DNA of 64,000 bases from Edaphochlamys debaryana (lineage: Eukaryota > Chlorophyta > Chlorophyceae > Chlamydomonadales): positions 186,001-250,000 of the forward strand of contig JAEHOE010000014.1 in the NCBI GenBank assembly GCA_016858145.1. The letters run 5' to 3'. A program made the translations under genes and the position numbers. Position 1 is the first letter of the stretch; every line of letters starts with the position of its first letter. The notes under the pieces are model-generated. The model did not search any database. It saw nothing but the letters and a program-made list of their open reading frames with translations, and had not been told where the DNA came from. Shown here piece by piece: positions 54,060 through 64,000 of this stretch.

Positions 54060-56369
54060 TTAGCACACGATGTTGGCGGGCCAGTTGCAGCCGGTGCCGG
54101 TGCCGCGCGAGTCCATGGCCGTGCCAGCGCCGCACTGCTGGTACACGGAGCCGCCGTTCCAGCACTGGGGGGAGGGGCGCGGGGGCGGGGGCCGGGGGGC
54201 AGGACTAGGGTGGCAAAGAGAGTCGGGCGCCAGCGGACGCATGTGAAGCAAGCAAGGCGCGGCGGTCTGCGGACCTCAAGACCCTTGCCATTAAGAAGCT
54301 GCACTCACCCAGTAGTAGTAGGTGCACCCCTTGCACTTGTCGCCGTACAGGCCAGGGGCCTTGCCGGAGCAGAAGGTGGACGAGGGCGGGGAGGTGCAGG
54401 TACCGTCGGGAGTGGGGGTGGGCGTAGGCGTGGGCGTGGGCGTAGGCGTGGGAGTGGGAGTGGGCGTGGGCGTGGGGGTGGGCGTGGGGGTGGGCGTGGG
54501 GGTGGGCGTGGGCGTGGGGGTGGGGGTGGGGCCCGAGCTGCTGGTGATGGTGATGTCACTGCGAGAAGGGGAGGCGGCACGGATAGGTGTTCATGTGTTG
54601 TTATGGCAGCGGGCTGATGGGGATCTCTTAAAGCAGGATCTTCAGCTCCCTTGGCCCAAGCTTGCGCCCCGCCCGCACCCTCGCGCACCTGCAGTCATGG
54701 AAGATCTCCGCAGGCTTGGCCACGGACCACTCGCACAGGTCCTTGGGCCCCAGGCCGTCCACGTTGATCCTGGTGTTGGACACGTACCGGCCGCACTCGG
54801 CCGACAAGTCGCAGCGGTCGATACACGTGTTGCCGGTCTTGTACAGCCTGCGCGCATGCATGGACGCATTGGTGGCGGAAGCGTCACGGTGATGTCATGC
54901 AAGGTGGTCACAGAGGCTGCAAACATGTCACTTCCCCACGCCTGCTGCGGTTTGCTGGCCTGGGCTTCACGCCCGCTCCCTCCAACCCCGCCGCCTCGCC
55001 CCCCCGGCCCGCGAGCTCACAGCTGCAGCACGTAGTCCCCGGCGGCGAGGGTGGAAGGCAGGCGCCAGCGGGTGCTGTAGACCTGGGTCAGGTAGTCGGA
55101 CATGTACGAGTAGGTGCCCGACATGGACTGGATCCAGTACCGCGTGTACACGCCGCCGCCGACGTCCATGTTGCGCAGGACGGTGCTGTCGTAGCAGGCC
55201 TGCATGAGGAAGCATCAGGATCAATGAGTAGGGAGAGAGACGGATGGGCAGCCAGTCCACACCTGGGCACTTCTAGATCGGACAAACCTGGGAGGCGGTG
55301 TTGCTGGTGCGCTTGCAGAGCTTGACGCTGAAGTAGCCGCCGTGCTGGGCCCGCACGGCCACGTTGACGGTGATGTCAGAGCCGGCAGCAAAGGATCCTG
55401 TCGTCAAGCAAGTGGGCAGCACGGCATACACACGGTCAGCAAGGACGAATGAGTTGCCCCCTAGTTGTCACCTGCGCTGCTTGCTGCTGTGGGTCCCAGG
55501 CACGCACGCACGCAGGCCCGCAAGGCCCGCACTTGCATGCGCAACGCACCCTGGGAAGCTGTCGGGCGGTTCACGAGGTTCAGGTAGCCGTCACTCTGTA
55601 CAAAGGCGAGCACAGTGTCATAGGTCATGGGTCACGCAAAGCAGGACGATCGAAGCAGGACCATGGGCATTGTCAGAGCTGGTATGCCGGCTCGGGGCTC
55701 CGGCTTATTCATGCATTACGAACAGGCCGGGGCAGCCACGTGACCTCGGACCGCTCGGGTCCATCCAGTACCCGCCCGGCGCCCCCTGCCTCCGTCCCTC
55801 GCTCACCTGATGCGGGTCGCCGCAGACATCCGGCACAGCGCCGCCGCCACCAGCATTGCCTGCACGAGTTTATGGGATGCATGTAAGCGTGAGAGAGAGA
55901 GCGAGGAGCGAGGCGTGTACCTAGGCGACGGCTAGGCTGGCGCGGATGTGCACAGCGCACACAAGCGGCGTGCTAGCTTCATTCAAGGCCGGTGGAAGTG
56001 AACAAAGCTGGCAGCCATGCGCCTACGGCCTCCCCACCTGAGCTGGCGGTGTACTCTCCGTAGCCCAGCACACGCGCACGCGAGGCGGGCTTGTGCAGGA
56101 AGGCGTGCGCATCAATGCCACGGAGGAGGGCAGCAGCGGCCACCAGCGCCAGCAGAAGCGACACAGCCCTGAGGAGGCAGTGGCAGCGGAAAAGGCAGGG
56201 GGTGGAGCTTGAAGCAAGGTAGGTTCAGCCTGGTGCTAAGAGCGTATCAGGGCTTGGCAAGTCGATGTCGAGGATGTCGCGCATCATCAGCACGAAGGAA
56301 GGCCTGACACAGACGGGACTCCGACCGGACCGGACGGGACCAGCGACTAGCAACTGACCTTGCTTTCAT
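54060..56369 (-). CDS. Secreted AA15-like LPMO with CBM14, copy 6
   Basis: The exons (minus strand) are 56359-56369, 56038-56168, 55807-55859, 55550-55595, 55288-55397, 55021-55199, 54689-54847, 54309-54558 and 54060-54164, giving 347 aa. All LPMO and CBM14 signature residues are kept. Its linker is the longest among the unduplicated copies, five Pro-Thr pairs more than copy 2. Exon 7 carries Leu for Ser after R-C-D. The first donor is GTCAGT instead of GTGAGT, still a legal GT donor but weaker, and it matters because it follows the 11-nt start exon. LINE C sits in the 3'UTR. Confidence 0.83.
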
Positions 56370-56717
56370 TTCCACAAGTAGATCGCGTCGACACGTGCTA
56401 CGCGGACGCTGAGAAAGGAGCTTGCGATCGCGATGTCCCGCGACCTCCTGCGGGACCCATGGCAATTGACGGACGGCACGATGGGCGAGATGGGGCGCCC
56501 CCAAGGGCATCGCGAGCATGTACATAGCGCAGCTACGAGCAATACACGGCCGCAAGCTGGAAGCGTCTCGCAGGCAGGCAAACTCCGGCCGGGCCTCCTC
56601 GAGTGACTCACCTGGGCGGCCTGAGTCTCGGGCCTGTTGCTTCAGAGGGGTCAACCTGTTGGGTTACAGGTCGTAGTCTCTCAAACAAGACGGCTATGAG
56701 ATTGACAGCATACTCCG

Positions 56718-56739
56718 ACGCGCCCAGCTTAAGTAGGGG
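56718..56739 (-). promoter_or_regulatory. Conserved promoter-like block, LPMO copy 6
   Basis: Reverse complement of the shared block, 349 nt upstream of the ATG. The GGGCCC cluster beside it contains a short extra CACACGCCCA insertion (about 56784). Confidence 0.5.
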
Positions 56740-57934
56740 CGGTGGCCCGTGCCAAGGCCCAGCCGCAGCGGGCCCGGGCCCCCACACGCCCACAGGGCCC
56801 CCCTAGGGCCCGGGCCCGGCCCAGCAACACAATCTGCATTAGCGAGTCTGATGCCGGCCCAAGAGCGGCCCAGTGGTCCCACGCCATCGATTATGCAGCT
56901 GTGCACGCTGTCGGTGGGCCTGGAGCTAGGGCCCGGGCGTGGCCCAGCAGCGTGCGCGCGTCGCCTAGGGGTCCGCGGCGGGGTGTCATCCCGCTGCGTA
57001 CCGACTTGCCTCCCATGTCCAGATCGTGTTGCCCTCACATATGGCGGGATCAGGCCTACTCTACCAAGTCGAGAGCGTGGGGTATGGTCGCGCTTGCACA
57101 TGTCGCCCGGCGCTGCGCCGAGCAACTCGCGCCCGGCGCCCGGAACATGCTGCAAGCGCTCATGCTTTGAGTGGACCTACATGGATACGATGTGGTTGAG
57201 GAAGTCCGGCCACCTCTTGCGAACTGATGTCGCGAGCGAGGATGTCAACCCAGCCGCGATACGCCAGGCGCACAAAAGCACAGCCCCTTACGTATGGTCA
57301 TCTATATAAGCGAACCACAACTTATGACAAAGCTGCGCGCGAGCTCGCTTGACATCCGCGACATGGCTGGTGTGTCCCCCCCAGCCACGCATCCCTATCC
57401 ACCTCAGCCCCTCGAGCTCGCAACACGGCCCCCCTCGCTTTGCACTATACTGCTACGCTTACCCGTCACCTTGAAGCTTGGTCCTTGATCGAGACGATGC
57501 CTTGGCACATGCACCCACACCAGAGCCACACCCGCTTGAACCCCCCCTTGGGGTCGGGATGTCTCTAGGATGGAGTACGTGAGCAAGTTTCCTATTCAAG
57601 CAAAGCTCCCGCCAGAGGCCGTGATAGCCATGTCCTTCGTCTCATGCTATGCATGCGCCCAGCATATGACCTGTCGCACGGCACCACCCAACGCATAGTA
57701 GGTCTTCAGGAGATGGGCTTCCGTTGGGCTTGCTGTTTGCGAGTGTATATCTACCCCCCCTGGTGACGGGTTGCGTGCCTTTGATTCTCGACGCTGTGGC
57801 GTGACATCTTCTAGCAAACGACAGCCCAGCCCGGCAGCGTGATTGTGGCGAAGCCACTCCGGCCCGGGGTTTGCATGAGGAGACGCCTCTGCATTCCGTC
57901 CCCATGCAAGCAAGGTGGATCGTCAGCAGCGTTG

Positions 57935-57939
57935 TTACA
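57935..57939 (-). terminator. Candidate TGTAA polyadenylation signal, LPMO copy 7
   Basis: 517 nt beyond the stop on the minus strand, in the conserved context. Confidence 0.5.
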
Positions 57940-58455
57940 TCCTGCATGCGAAGTGCTTGGGAATCAGCCCGAGTTCATGTAGGCAGGGGCCACAACCTTT
58001 GCCCGCCTGCGGGGCTGATCCCGCCCTGCCCTGCCTGACGAGCCTAGCGCGCCCAAGCAAAGTGCGCGTCACCTACCACGAGTCAACATGTCCGCATACT
58101 ATGCACGGCGCAACATCAATAAGGTAAACCGAACTCGACCAGTCCTCTGCATATCACCGCTAGCTTGGGCTTTCCACCCTGCCTCCCTGGCATGTCATCA
58201 TCAGCCGCCGTACGAATGTATCAAGGTTCGACCCGCCTGCCACCCCTCCGCCAGCTTGCCACGTGCGGGGCCTGAAGTACTGCAACGCCCATGCAAATAC
58301 CCATGGTGTGCTGCACGCACATCACGTGGGCCCATGCGTTGTGCACACCTCTTGACATGCACTTGTTCGACCATGTAGTGTCGCTAAGAACGTCACCAAC
58401 CAACAGCCCGCACCCCGCTTTACGCCGGTAGCAGTGCTGTCAGCCAGGGGGCTCC

Positions 58456-60730
58456 TTAGCACACAATGTTGGCGGGCCAGTTGCAGCCGGTGCCGGTGCC
58501 GCGCGAGTCCATGGCCGTGCCAGCGCCGCACTGCTGGTACACAGAGCCGCCGTTCCAGCACTGGGGGGAGGGGCGCGGGGGCGGGGGCCGGGGGGCAGGA
58601 TTAGGGCGGCAAAGAGAGTCGAGCGCCAGCGGACGCATGTGAAGCAAGCAAGGCGCGGCGGTCTGCGGACCTCAAGACCCTTGCCATTAAGAAGCTGCAC
58701 TCACCCAGTAGTAGTAGGTGCACGCCTTGCACTTGTCACCATACAGGCCAGGGGCCTTGCCGGAGCAGAAGGTGGACGAGGGCGGGGAGGTGCAGGTGCC
58801 GTCGGGAGTGGGGGTGGGCGTAGGCGTGGGCGTGGGCGTAGGCGTAGGCGTGGGAGTCGGGGTGGGCGTGGGGGTGGGCGTGGGCGTGGGGGTGGGGGTG
58901 GGGCCCGAGCTGCTGGTGATGGTGATGTCACTGCGAGAAGGGGAGGCGGCACGGATAGGTGTTCATGTGTTGTTATGGCAGCGGGCTGATGGGGATCTCT
59001 TAAAGCAGGATCTTCAGCTCCCTTGGTCCAAGCTTGCGCCCCGCCCGCACCCTACGCCACGCACCTGCAGTCATGGAAGATCTCCGCAGGCTTGGCCACG
59101 GACCACTCGCACAGGTCCTTGGGCCCCAGGCCGTCCACGTTGATCCTGGTGTTGGACACGTACCGGCCGCACTCGGCCGACGAGTCGCAGCGGTCGATGC
59201 ACGTGTTGCCGGTCTTGTATAGCCTGCGCGCATGGGCGCATGGGTGGCGGAAGCGTCACGGTGATGTCATGCAAGGTGGTCACAGAGGCTGCAAACATGT
59301 CACTTCCCCACGCCTGCTGCAGTTTGCTGGCCTGGGCTTCACGCCCGCCCCCTCCAACCCCGCCGCCTCGCCCCCCCGGCCCGCGAGCTCACAGCTGCAG
59401 CACGTAGTCCCCGGCGGCGAGGGTGGAAGGCAGGCGCCAGCGGGTGCTGTAGACCTGGGTCAGGTAGTCGGACATGTACGAGTAGGTGCCCGACATGGAC
59501 TGGATCCAGTACCGCGTGTACACGCCGCCGCCGACGTCCATGTTGCGCAGGACGGTGCTGTCGTAGCAGGCCTGCATGAGGAAGCATCAGGATCAATGAG
59601 TCGGGAGAGAGACGGATGGGCGGCCAGTCCACACCTGGGCACTACTAGCTCAGACAAACCTGGGAGGCGGTGTTGCTGGTGCGCTTGCAGAGCTTGACGC
59701 TGAAGTAGCCGCCGTGCTGGGCCCGCACGGCCACGTTGACGGTGATGTCAGAGCCGGCAGCAAAGGATCCTGTCGTCAAGCAAGTGGGCAGCACGGCATA
59801 CACACGGTCAGCAAGGACGAATGAGTTGCCCCCTAGTTGTCACCTGCGCTGCTTGCTGCTGTGGGTCCCAGGCACGCACGCACGCAGGCCCGCAAGGCCC
59901 GCACTTGCATGCGCAACGCACCCTGGGAAGCTGTCGGGCGGTTCACGAGGTTCAGGTAGCCGTCACTCTGTACAAAGGCGAGCACAGTGTCATAGGTCAT
60001 GGGTCACGCAAAGCAGGACGATCGAAGCAGGACCATGGGCATTGTCAGAGCTGGTATGCCGGCTCGGGGCTCCGGCTTATTCATGCATTACGAACAGGCC
60101 GGGGCAGCCACGTGACCTCGGACCACTCGGGTCCATCCAGTACCCGACCTTCGCCCCTGCCTCCGTCCCTCGCTCACCTGATGCGGGTCGCCGCAGACAT
60201 CCGGCACAGCGCCGCCGCCACCAGCATTGCCTGCACGAGTTTATGGGATGCATGTAAGCGTGAGAGAGAGAGCGAGGAGGCGTGTACCTAGGCGGCGGCT
60301 AGGCTGGCGCGGATGTGCACAGCGCACAAACGGCAAGCGGCGTGCTAGCTTCATTCATTGCCGGTGGAAGTGAACAAAGCTGGCGGCCATGCGCCTACGG
60401 CCTCCCCACCTGAGCTGGCGGTGTACTCTCCGTAGCCCAGCACACGCGCACGCGAGGCGGGCTTGTGCAGGAAGGCGTGCGCATCAATGCCACGGAGGAG
60501 GGCAGCAGCGGCCACCAGCGCCAGCAGAAGCGACACAGCCCTGAGGAGGCAGTGGCAGCGGAAAAGGCAGGGGGCGGAGCTTGAAGCAAGGTAGGTGCTA
60601 AGAGCGTATCAGGGCTTGGTAAGTCAATGTGGGACGTGCGGGCATCATCAGCACGAAGGAAGGCCTGACACAGACCGGACTCCGACCGGACTGGACGGGA
60701 CCAGCGACTAGCAACTCACCTTGCTTTCAT
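58456..60730 (-). CDS. Secreted AA15-like LPMO with CBM14, copy 7
   Basis: The exons (minus strand) are 60720-60730, 60410-60540, 60178-60230, 59922-59967, 59660-59769, 59393-59571, 59065-59223, 58705-58930 and 58456-58560, giving 339 aa. All ligand and CBM14 residues are kept. The linker is one Pro-Thr pair longer than in copy 2. It shares R-Y-W-I-Q and S-D-Y-L-T with copies 4 and 6, while copies 1-3 have R-Y-W-V-Q and S-D-F-L-T. No disruption is visible, so I expect it to be expressed. Confidence 0.84.
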
Positions 60731-61088
60731 TTCCACAAGTAGATCGCGTCGACACGTGCTACGCGGACGCGAAGGAAGGAGCTTGCGATCGCGATGTCCC
60801 GCGACCTCCTGCGGGACCCATGGCAATTGACGGACGGCACGATGGGCGAGATGGGGCGCCCCCAAGGGCATCGCGAGAAGACTATACAATGTACATAGCG
60901 CAGCTACGAGCAATACAAGGCCGCAAGCTGGAAGCGGCTCGCAGGCAGGCAAACTCCGGCCGGGCCTCCTCGAGTGACTCACCTGGGCGGCCTGAGTCTC
61001 GGGCCTGTTGCTTCAGACGGGTCAACCTGTTGGGTTACAGGTAGTAGTCTCTCAAACAAGACGGCTATGAGGTTTACAGCATACTCCG

Positions 61089-61110
61089 ACGCGCCCAGCT
61101 TAAGTAGGGG
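61089..61110 (-). promoter_or_regulatory. Conserved promoter-like block, LPMO copy 7
   Basis: Reverse complement of the shared block, 359 nt upstream of the ATG, with the GGGCCC palindrome cluster at 61139-61182. Confidence 0.5.
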
Positions 61111-61690
61111 CGGTGGCTCGTGCCAAAGCCCAGCCGCAGCGGGCCCGGGCCCCCCTAGGGCCCCCCTAGGGCCCGGGCCCGGCCCAGGAACACAATCTGC
61201 ATTAGCGAGTCTGATGCCGGCCCAAGAGCGGCCCAGTGGTCCCACGCCAGCGATTATGCAGCTGTGCATGCTGTCGGTGGGCCTGGAGCTAGGGCCCGGG
61301 CGTGGCCCAGCAGCGTGCACGCGTCGCCTAGGGGTCCGCGGCGGGGTGTCATCCCGCTGCGTACCGACTAGCGCCATGTCCAGATCGTGTTGCCCTCACA
61401 TATGGCGGGATCAGGCCTACTCTACCAAGTCGAGAGCGTGGGGTATGGTGGTACCGTCGCGCTTGCACATGTCGCCCGGCGCCGCGCCGAGCAACTCGCG
61501 CCCGGCGCCCGGAACGTGCTGCTGGCGATCATATCTGGAACTTCCACACATGCATGCGTTGCGAGTGAGGAAGTCCGGTCAACTCTTGCGAACTGATGAC
61601 AAAGCTGCGCGCGACCTCGCTTGACATCCGCGACATGGCTGGTGTTTCCCCCCAGCCACGCAACCCCACCTGGCCCTCGAGCTCGCAACA

Positions 61691-62400
61691 CGGCCCCCCT
61701 CGCAAGCCGGGGCCCGGCTTTTGCCTGTCTGTGGCACTTGCCCCCGCAGCAGAGCCCCGCGCTGTGCGCCCCCTCCAACCCACCCTAGGGGTGTCCCAGC
61801 CCCCACGGGCTCCCTACGCAAGCCCAGGAGGCCTCCTGCGCAAGCCGTCGCTCCGCACAGGGAAGGCGTGGCGGGGCAAGGAAGGAGGGCAGTAAGGGGC
61901 AACCTGGTGAGGGGGATGGTCTCTTCGCTGATGATGTGGGATGAGGGGAAACTGGTTAGGGCGAGTTAGGGTCGCCACCGAGGGCCGGTAGGGGCAGGCA
62001 CGCGCAGTTGGTACCAACTGCTGCCGCGACGATGCAATCGACCCTGTTCGCACCCTTGAGCAAACCCAACCCCATATCGCGTGCATACCTACTCGCGCCC
62101 TAGCCCGTTCGGGCTGAAATCCTACTGCGCGGCATGCCCCACGACCATGTGAGGCCGTAGCTCGCCCCCACATCCACCTTCAAGCGCTTCTTGCGGCTCT
62201 TCGGATATGTGCATCCCAAGGCATCGCCGAAATCGGGGGCCAGACGAGGAAGCCGAACGCGATGTCGGCCAGCCATGTCGGTCCATTCGTCATGCTGAGC
62301 CGAGAGCGCAGCGATGGCTGCGCCTACACGCACACGAAAGGAGCGTGCGTATGCTAGCTTGAGCGTGCTGCCCGCGAGAGGCACTTCGCTCGGACATTTC
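61691..62400. other. Spacer right of the LPMO cluster
   Basis: No gene is established. A minus-strand frame at 62100-62546 has a stretch (A-L-S-A-Q-H-D-E-W-T-D-M) with more ordinary composition than its neighbours. It may be a remnant coding segment, but I recognise no family. Confidence 0.3.
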
Positions 62401-62885
62401 AACAGGCTGTTTCCACCGGTAAAGTAACTTCGGCCTGGTGATTGGCGCGAAACGGTGTTCTGAAGCTGCGCTGAAGTCTGTCTAAAGTCGCGTGTTTCCA
62501 TGGGGCGAGGGGGGCGGGGGACGGCGGGGGTGGGGGACGTGCCCAAGCGTGTCTTTCGCCGCCCTCCTCTGCTCTGCAGCTAGATGTGCACCCCAGATGG
62601 TCGGGAGAGGGAGGGGGGGCCCGTACAGTTTGATTTCGGATGGTAAAGTCGCGAGCTCAGGTTGACCCCTGGCCCGGGTCAGGGGTCAACCCGAAGTCGC
62701 GGAAGGGGCGAAGTAAAGTCGACACGTTCTCACCCATCGCGACCGAACTTCGCCTACACGCGACCAACTACGTGCGCAGCTTGCTTGCTACGCTAAGCAA
62801 CAACACACAGAGCAGTCGGGTGGCCGAAACTTGCAGCAGGCAGGAAGCGCGCCATCGCGACTTTACCAGTGGAAACAGCCTGTAA
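62400..62885. mobile_element. Candidate inverted-repeat element
   Basis: ACAGGCTGTTTCCACCGGTAAAGT at about 62402-62425 (one mismatch) is matched by its reverse complement at about 62859-62882. Inside, TAAAGTCG motifs recur at about 62485, 62645 and 62715, and in reverse near 62859. A perfect 11-bp hairpin (GTTGACCCCTG, loop, CAGGGGTCAAC) lies at 62661-62690. The layout suggests a non-autonomous DNA element; no target duplication was confirmed. Confidence 0.45.
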
Positions 62886-63734
62886 CTCGGGCACCTCGCC
62901 CTGCAGGCGCATCGTCCTCAGGTCGCGGTAGAGCCAGATACTGGTTCTGGCTTGGCCACGCGCGCCTCGCTGTCCTTCCAGACCGCCTCGTTCATGTTTT
63001 GTCCTGCCGGCCGCGCTCGCGCCACTGTGCTCTCGGGCACTCGCACAGCCGACACCCAAGATCTCGGCCTCTCGGTGCGTCGCGCCCCGCCCCTTGCCCT
63101 TCCTGCCCTCCTACCCCGGGATTGCTCCTGCCTCCCCCCCATCGCATAGGCCCGGTGTGCAGGGTCCTGCCTTGCTCTCCTCTGGCAACCGCTTTGATGA
63201 CTCTGCTTGCCCATTCACCGCCCCGCCGCCCTTCCTTGCTCAGCACTTCTGGGTGCCAGCGGCGGTGACCATTCGGTCGCGCGTGGGACCGTGGCGCTGC
63301 GCGCCTTTGCCACCCCTGCTGGTGGTGGGACCAGCGGGGTCGGCGTCGGCAGCGGCCAAGAGCTGTGCCGTGACATGGCGATATGGTTCGACGCGGCCGG
63401 CTTGGCATGCAAGGCGGATCTCCGGCCCACCCATTTTAGGGTCTGCGTGGGCTGTGCAGTGAAAGAGCAGCGGCCGCGGTTGCAGGTGAGGTTGGGCCGT
63501 TGGGGCCATGGAGCCATCCGTCTCCATAACTACCTCCGCAACACCGTGCCGCCTGCGCGGATCAGCCGCCCCCTCAGCGGACTACTCCCAGAGTAGACAG
63601 CAACACTGGTGTGGACGCCGCCCTTCCCCTGACCACCGCCGCGATCCTTTCCGTGCCTTACCCGTGAATCCAGGGATCCCGCCGCCGCGGACCGCGCCAA
63701 AGGCACTCTGGTCAAGGCCTGCCGTGCGTCCGGG
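62886..63734. other. Unassigned sequence with one possible exon
   Basis: A plus-strand frame at about 63270-63486 has varied composition (E-L-C-R-D-M-A-I-W-F-D-A-A-G-L) and ends at a good donor, CAG/GTGAGG. It could be an exon of a gene I cannot otherwise reconstruct, or remnant mobile DNA. No motif is recognised. Confidence 0.2.
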
Positions 63735-63740
63735 CTGGCG

Positions 63741-63812
63741 AGGTTGGCTGACAAGCCACGGCGTTCAGCTGCCGTGCACCCCTCTGGGGTCCCTCATTGT
63801 AACCACCGAGGA
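63741..63812 (+). mobile_element. 72-bp LINE stub, insert E
   Basis: Only the last 72 bp of the insert D-type LINE remain, ending TCATTGTAACCACCGAGGA. They are flanked by the 6-bp duplication CTGGCG at 63735-63740 and 63813-63818. This is an extreme 5' truncation. Confidence 0.8.
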
Positions 63813-63818
63813 CTGGCG

Positions 63819-64000
63819 TCATCCATCAGAGCTACGCTCGACGGGGCGGGTTTAGAGCAAAGGGCAATGAGGTTTACGGGGTGGGTTATTTTGAAGAGAC
63901 TTTGGACAGGGGCCGGGCCCGTTGCTGATACTCGGCCACGGGTGGATTGCTCCAGACGGGGACCGGAAGGAGCTGCGCCCTCTCCCACCAGGAGTGGTCT
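63819..64000. other. Right end of window, no feature recognised
   Basis: Short sequence without a supported gene or repeat. Confidence 0.4.

Larger units (their letters stand above)
52301..57920 (-). repeat. LPMO unit 6 (inverted)
   Basis: Inverted unit holding LINE insert C in its 3' flank, LPMO copy 6, the promoter block and upstream flank. The upstream flank at about 57640-57690 retains the site that LINE insert D occupies in units 1-3, here without the insertion. Confidence 0.82.
57921..61690 (-). repeat. LPMO unit 7 (inverted, right edge of the cluster)
   Basis: Inverted unit with LPMO copy 7. Homology to the upstream flank of units 1-3 fades at about 61680-61690, within sequence matching 1265-1330. 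The upstream flank is therefore shorter than in unit 6. Confidence 0.8.

Overview
The window is GC-rich nuclear DNA of a chlorophyte alga, most likely a Chlamydomonas-like volvocine. This is an inference. It rests on many short GT..AG introns with GTGAG/GTGCG donors and CAG acceptors, TGTAA polyadenylation motifs behind several genes, Ala/Gly/Pro-rich proteins, Pro-Thr linkers and G- or C-rich minisatellites. I do not name a species.

The dominant content is a seven-copy family of one nine-exon gene. I read it as a secreted, chitin-directed lytic polysaccharide monooxygenase (LPMO). It has a signal peptide, then a mature N-terminal histidine, an AA15-like catalytic domain, a Pro-Thr linker and a C-terminal six-cysteine CBM14 (peritrophin-A type) chitin-binding domain. 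Copies 1 to 3 lie on the plus strand in near-identical tandem units (1-8096, 8097-13027, 13028-17795). Copy 4 (plus, 26.0-29.8 kb) carries an in-frame internal duplication. Copies 5, 6 and 7 lie on the minus strand at 47.8-50.8, 54.1-56.4 and 58.5-60.7 kb. Copy 1 is broken by a LINE inside its CBM14. Copies 2, 3, 5, 6 and 7 splice in frame to 337, 337, 341, 347 and 339 residues.

Single-copy genes sit inside and between these repeats. A CutA1-type protein (minus, 18.4-20.75 kb) and a ubiquitin-specific protease (plus, 20.9-24.7 kb) diverge from a 149-nt spacer. A 29-exon ABCA-type half transporter (plus, 31.3-45.1 kb) hosts a complete five-exon secreted-protein gene of unknown function on the opposite strand of its intron 8. 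All four exon models close in frame.

Mobile DNA is mainly one group of 5'-truncated non-LTR retrotransposons (LINEs). They end just after a TGTAA motif, have no poly(A) tail, and are bounded by 6-11 bp target-site duplications. Insert D is present in units 1 to 3 and so predates their duplication. Inserts A and B are found only in copy 1 and so are younger. Insert C lies in the copy 6 3'UTR and E is a 72-bp stub near the right end. Less certain structured elements lie in ABCA intron 12, in LPMO copy 5 intron 1 and at 62.4-62.9 kb. Domain names come from motifs read by eye; no database search was run.
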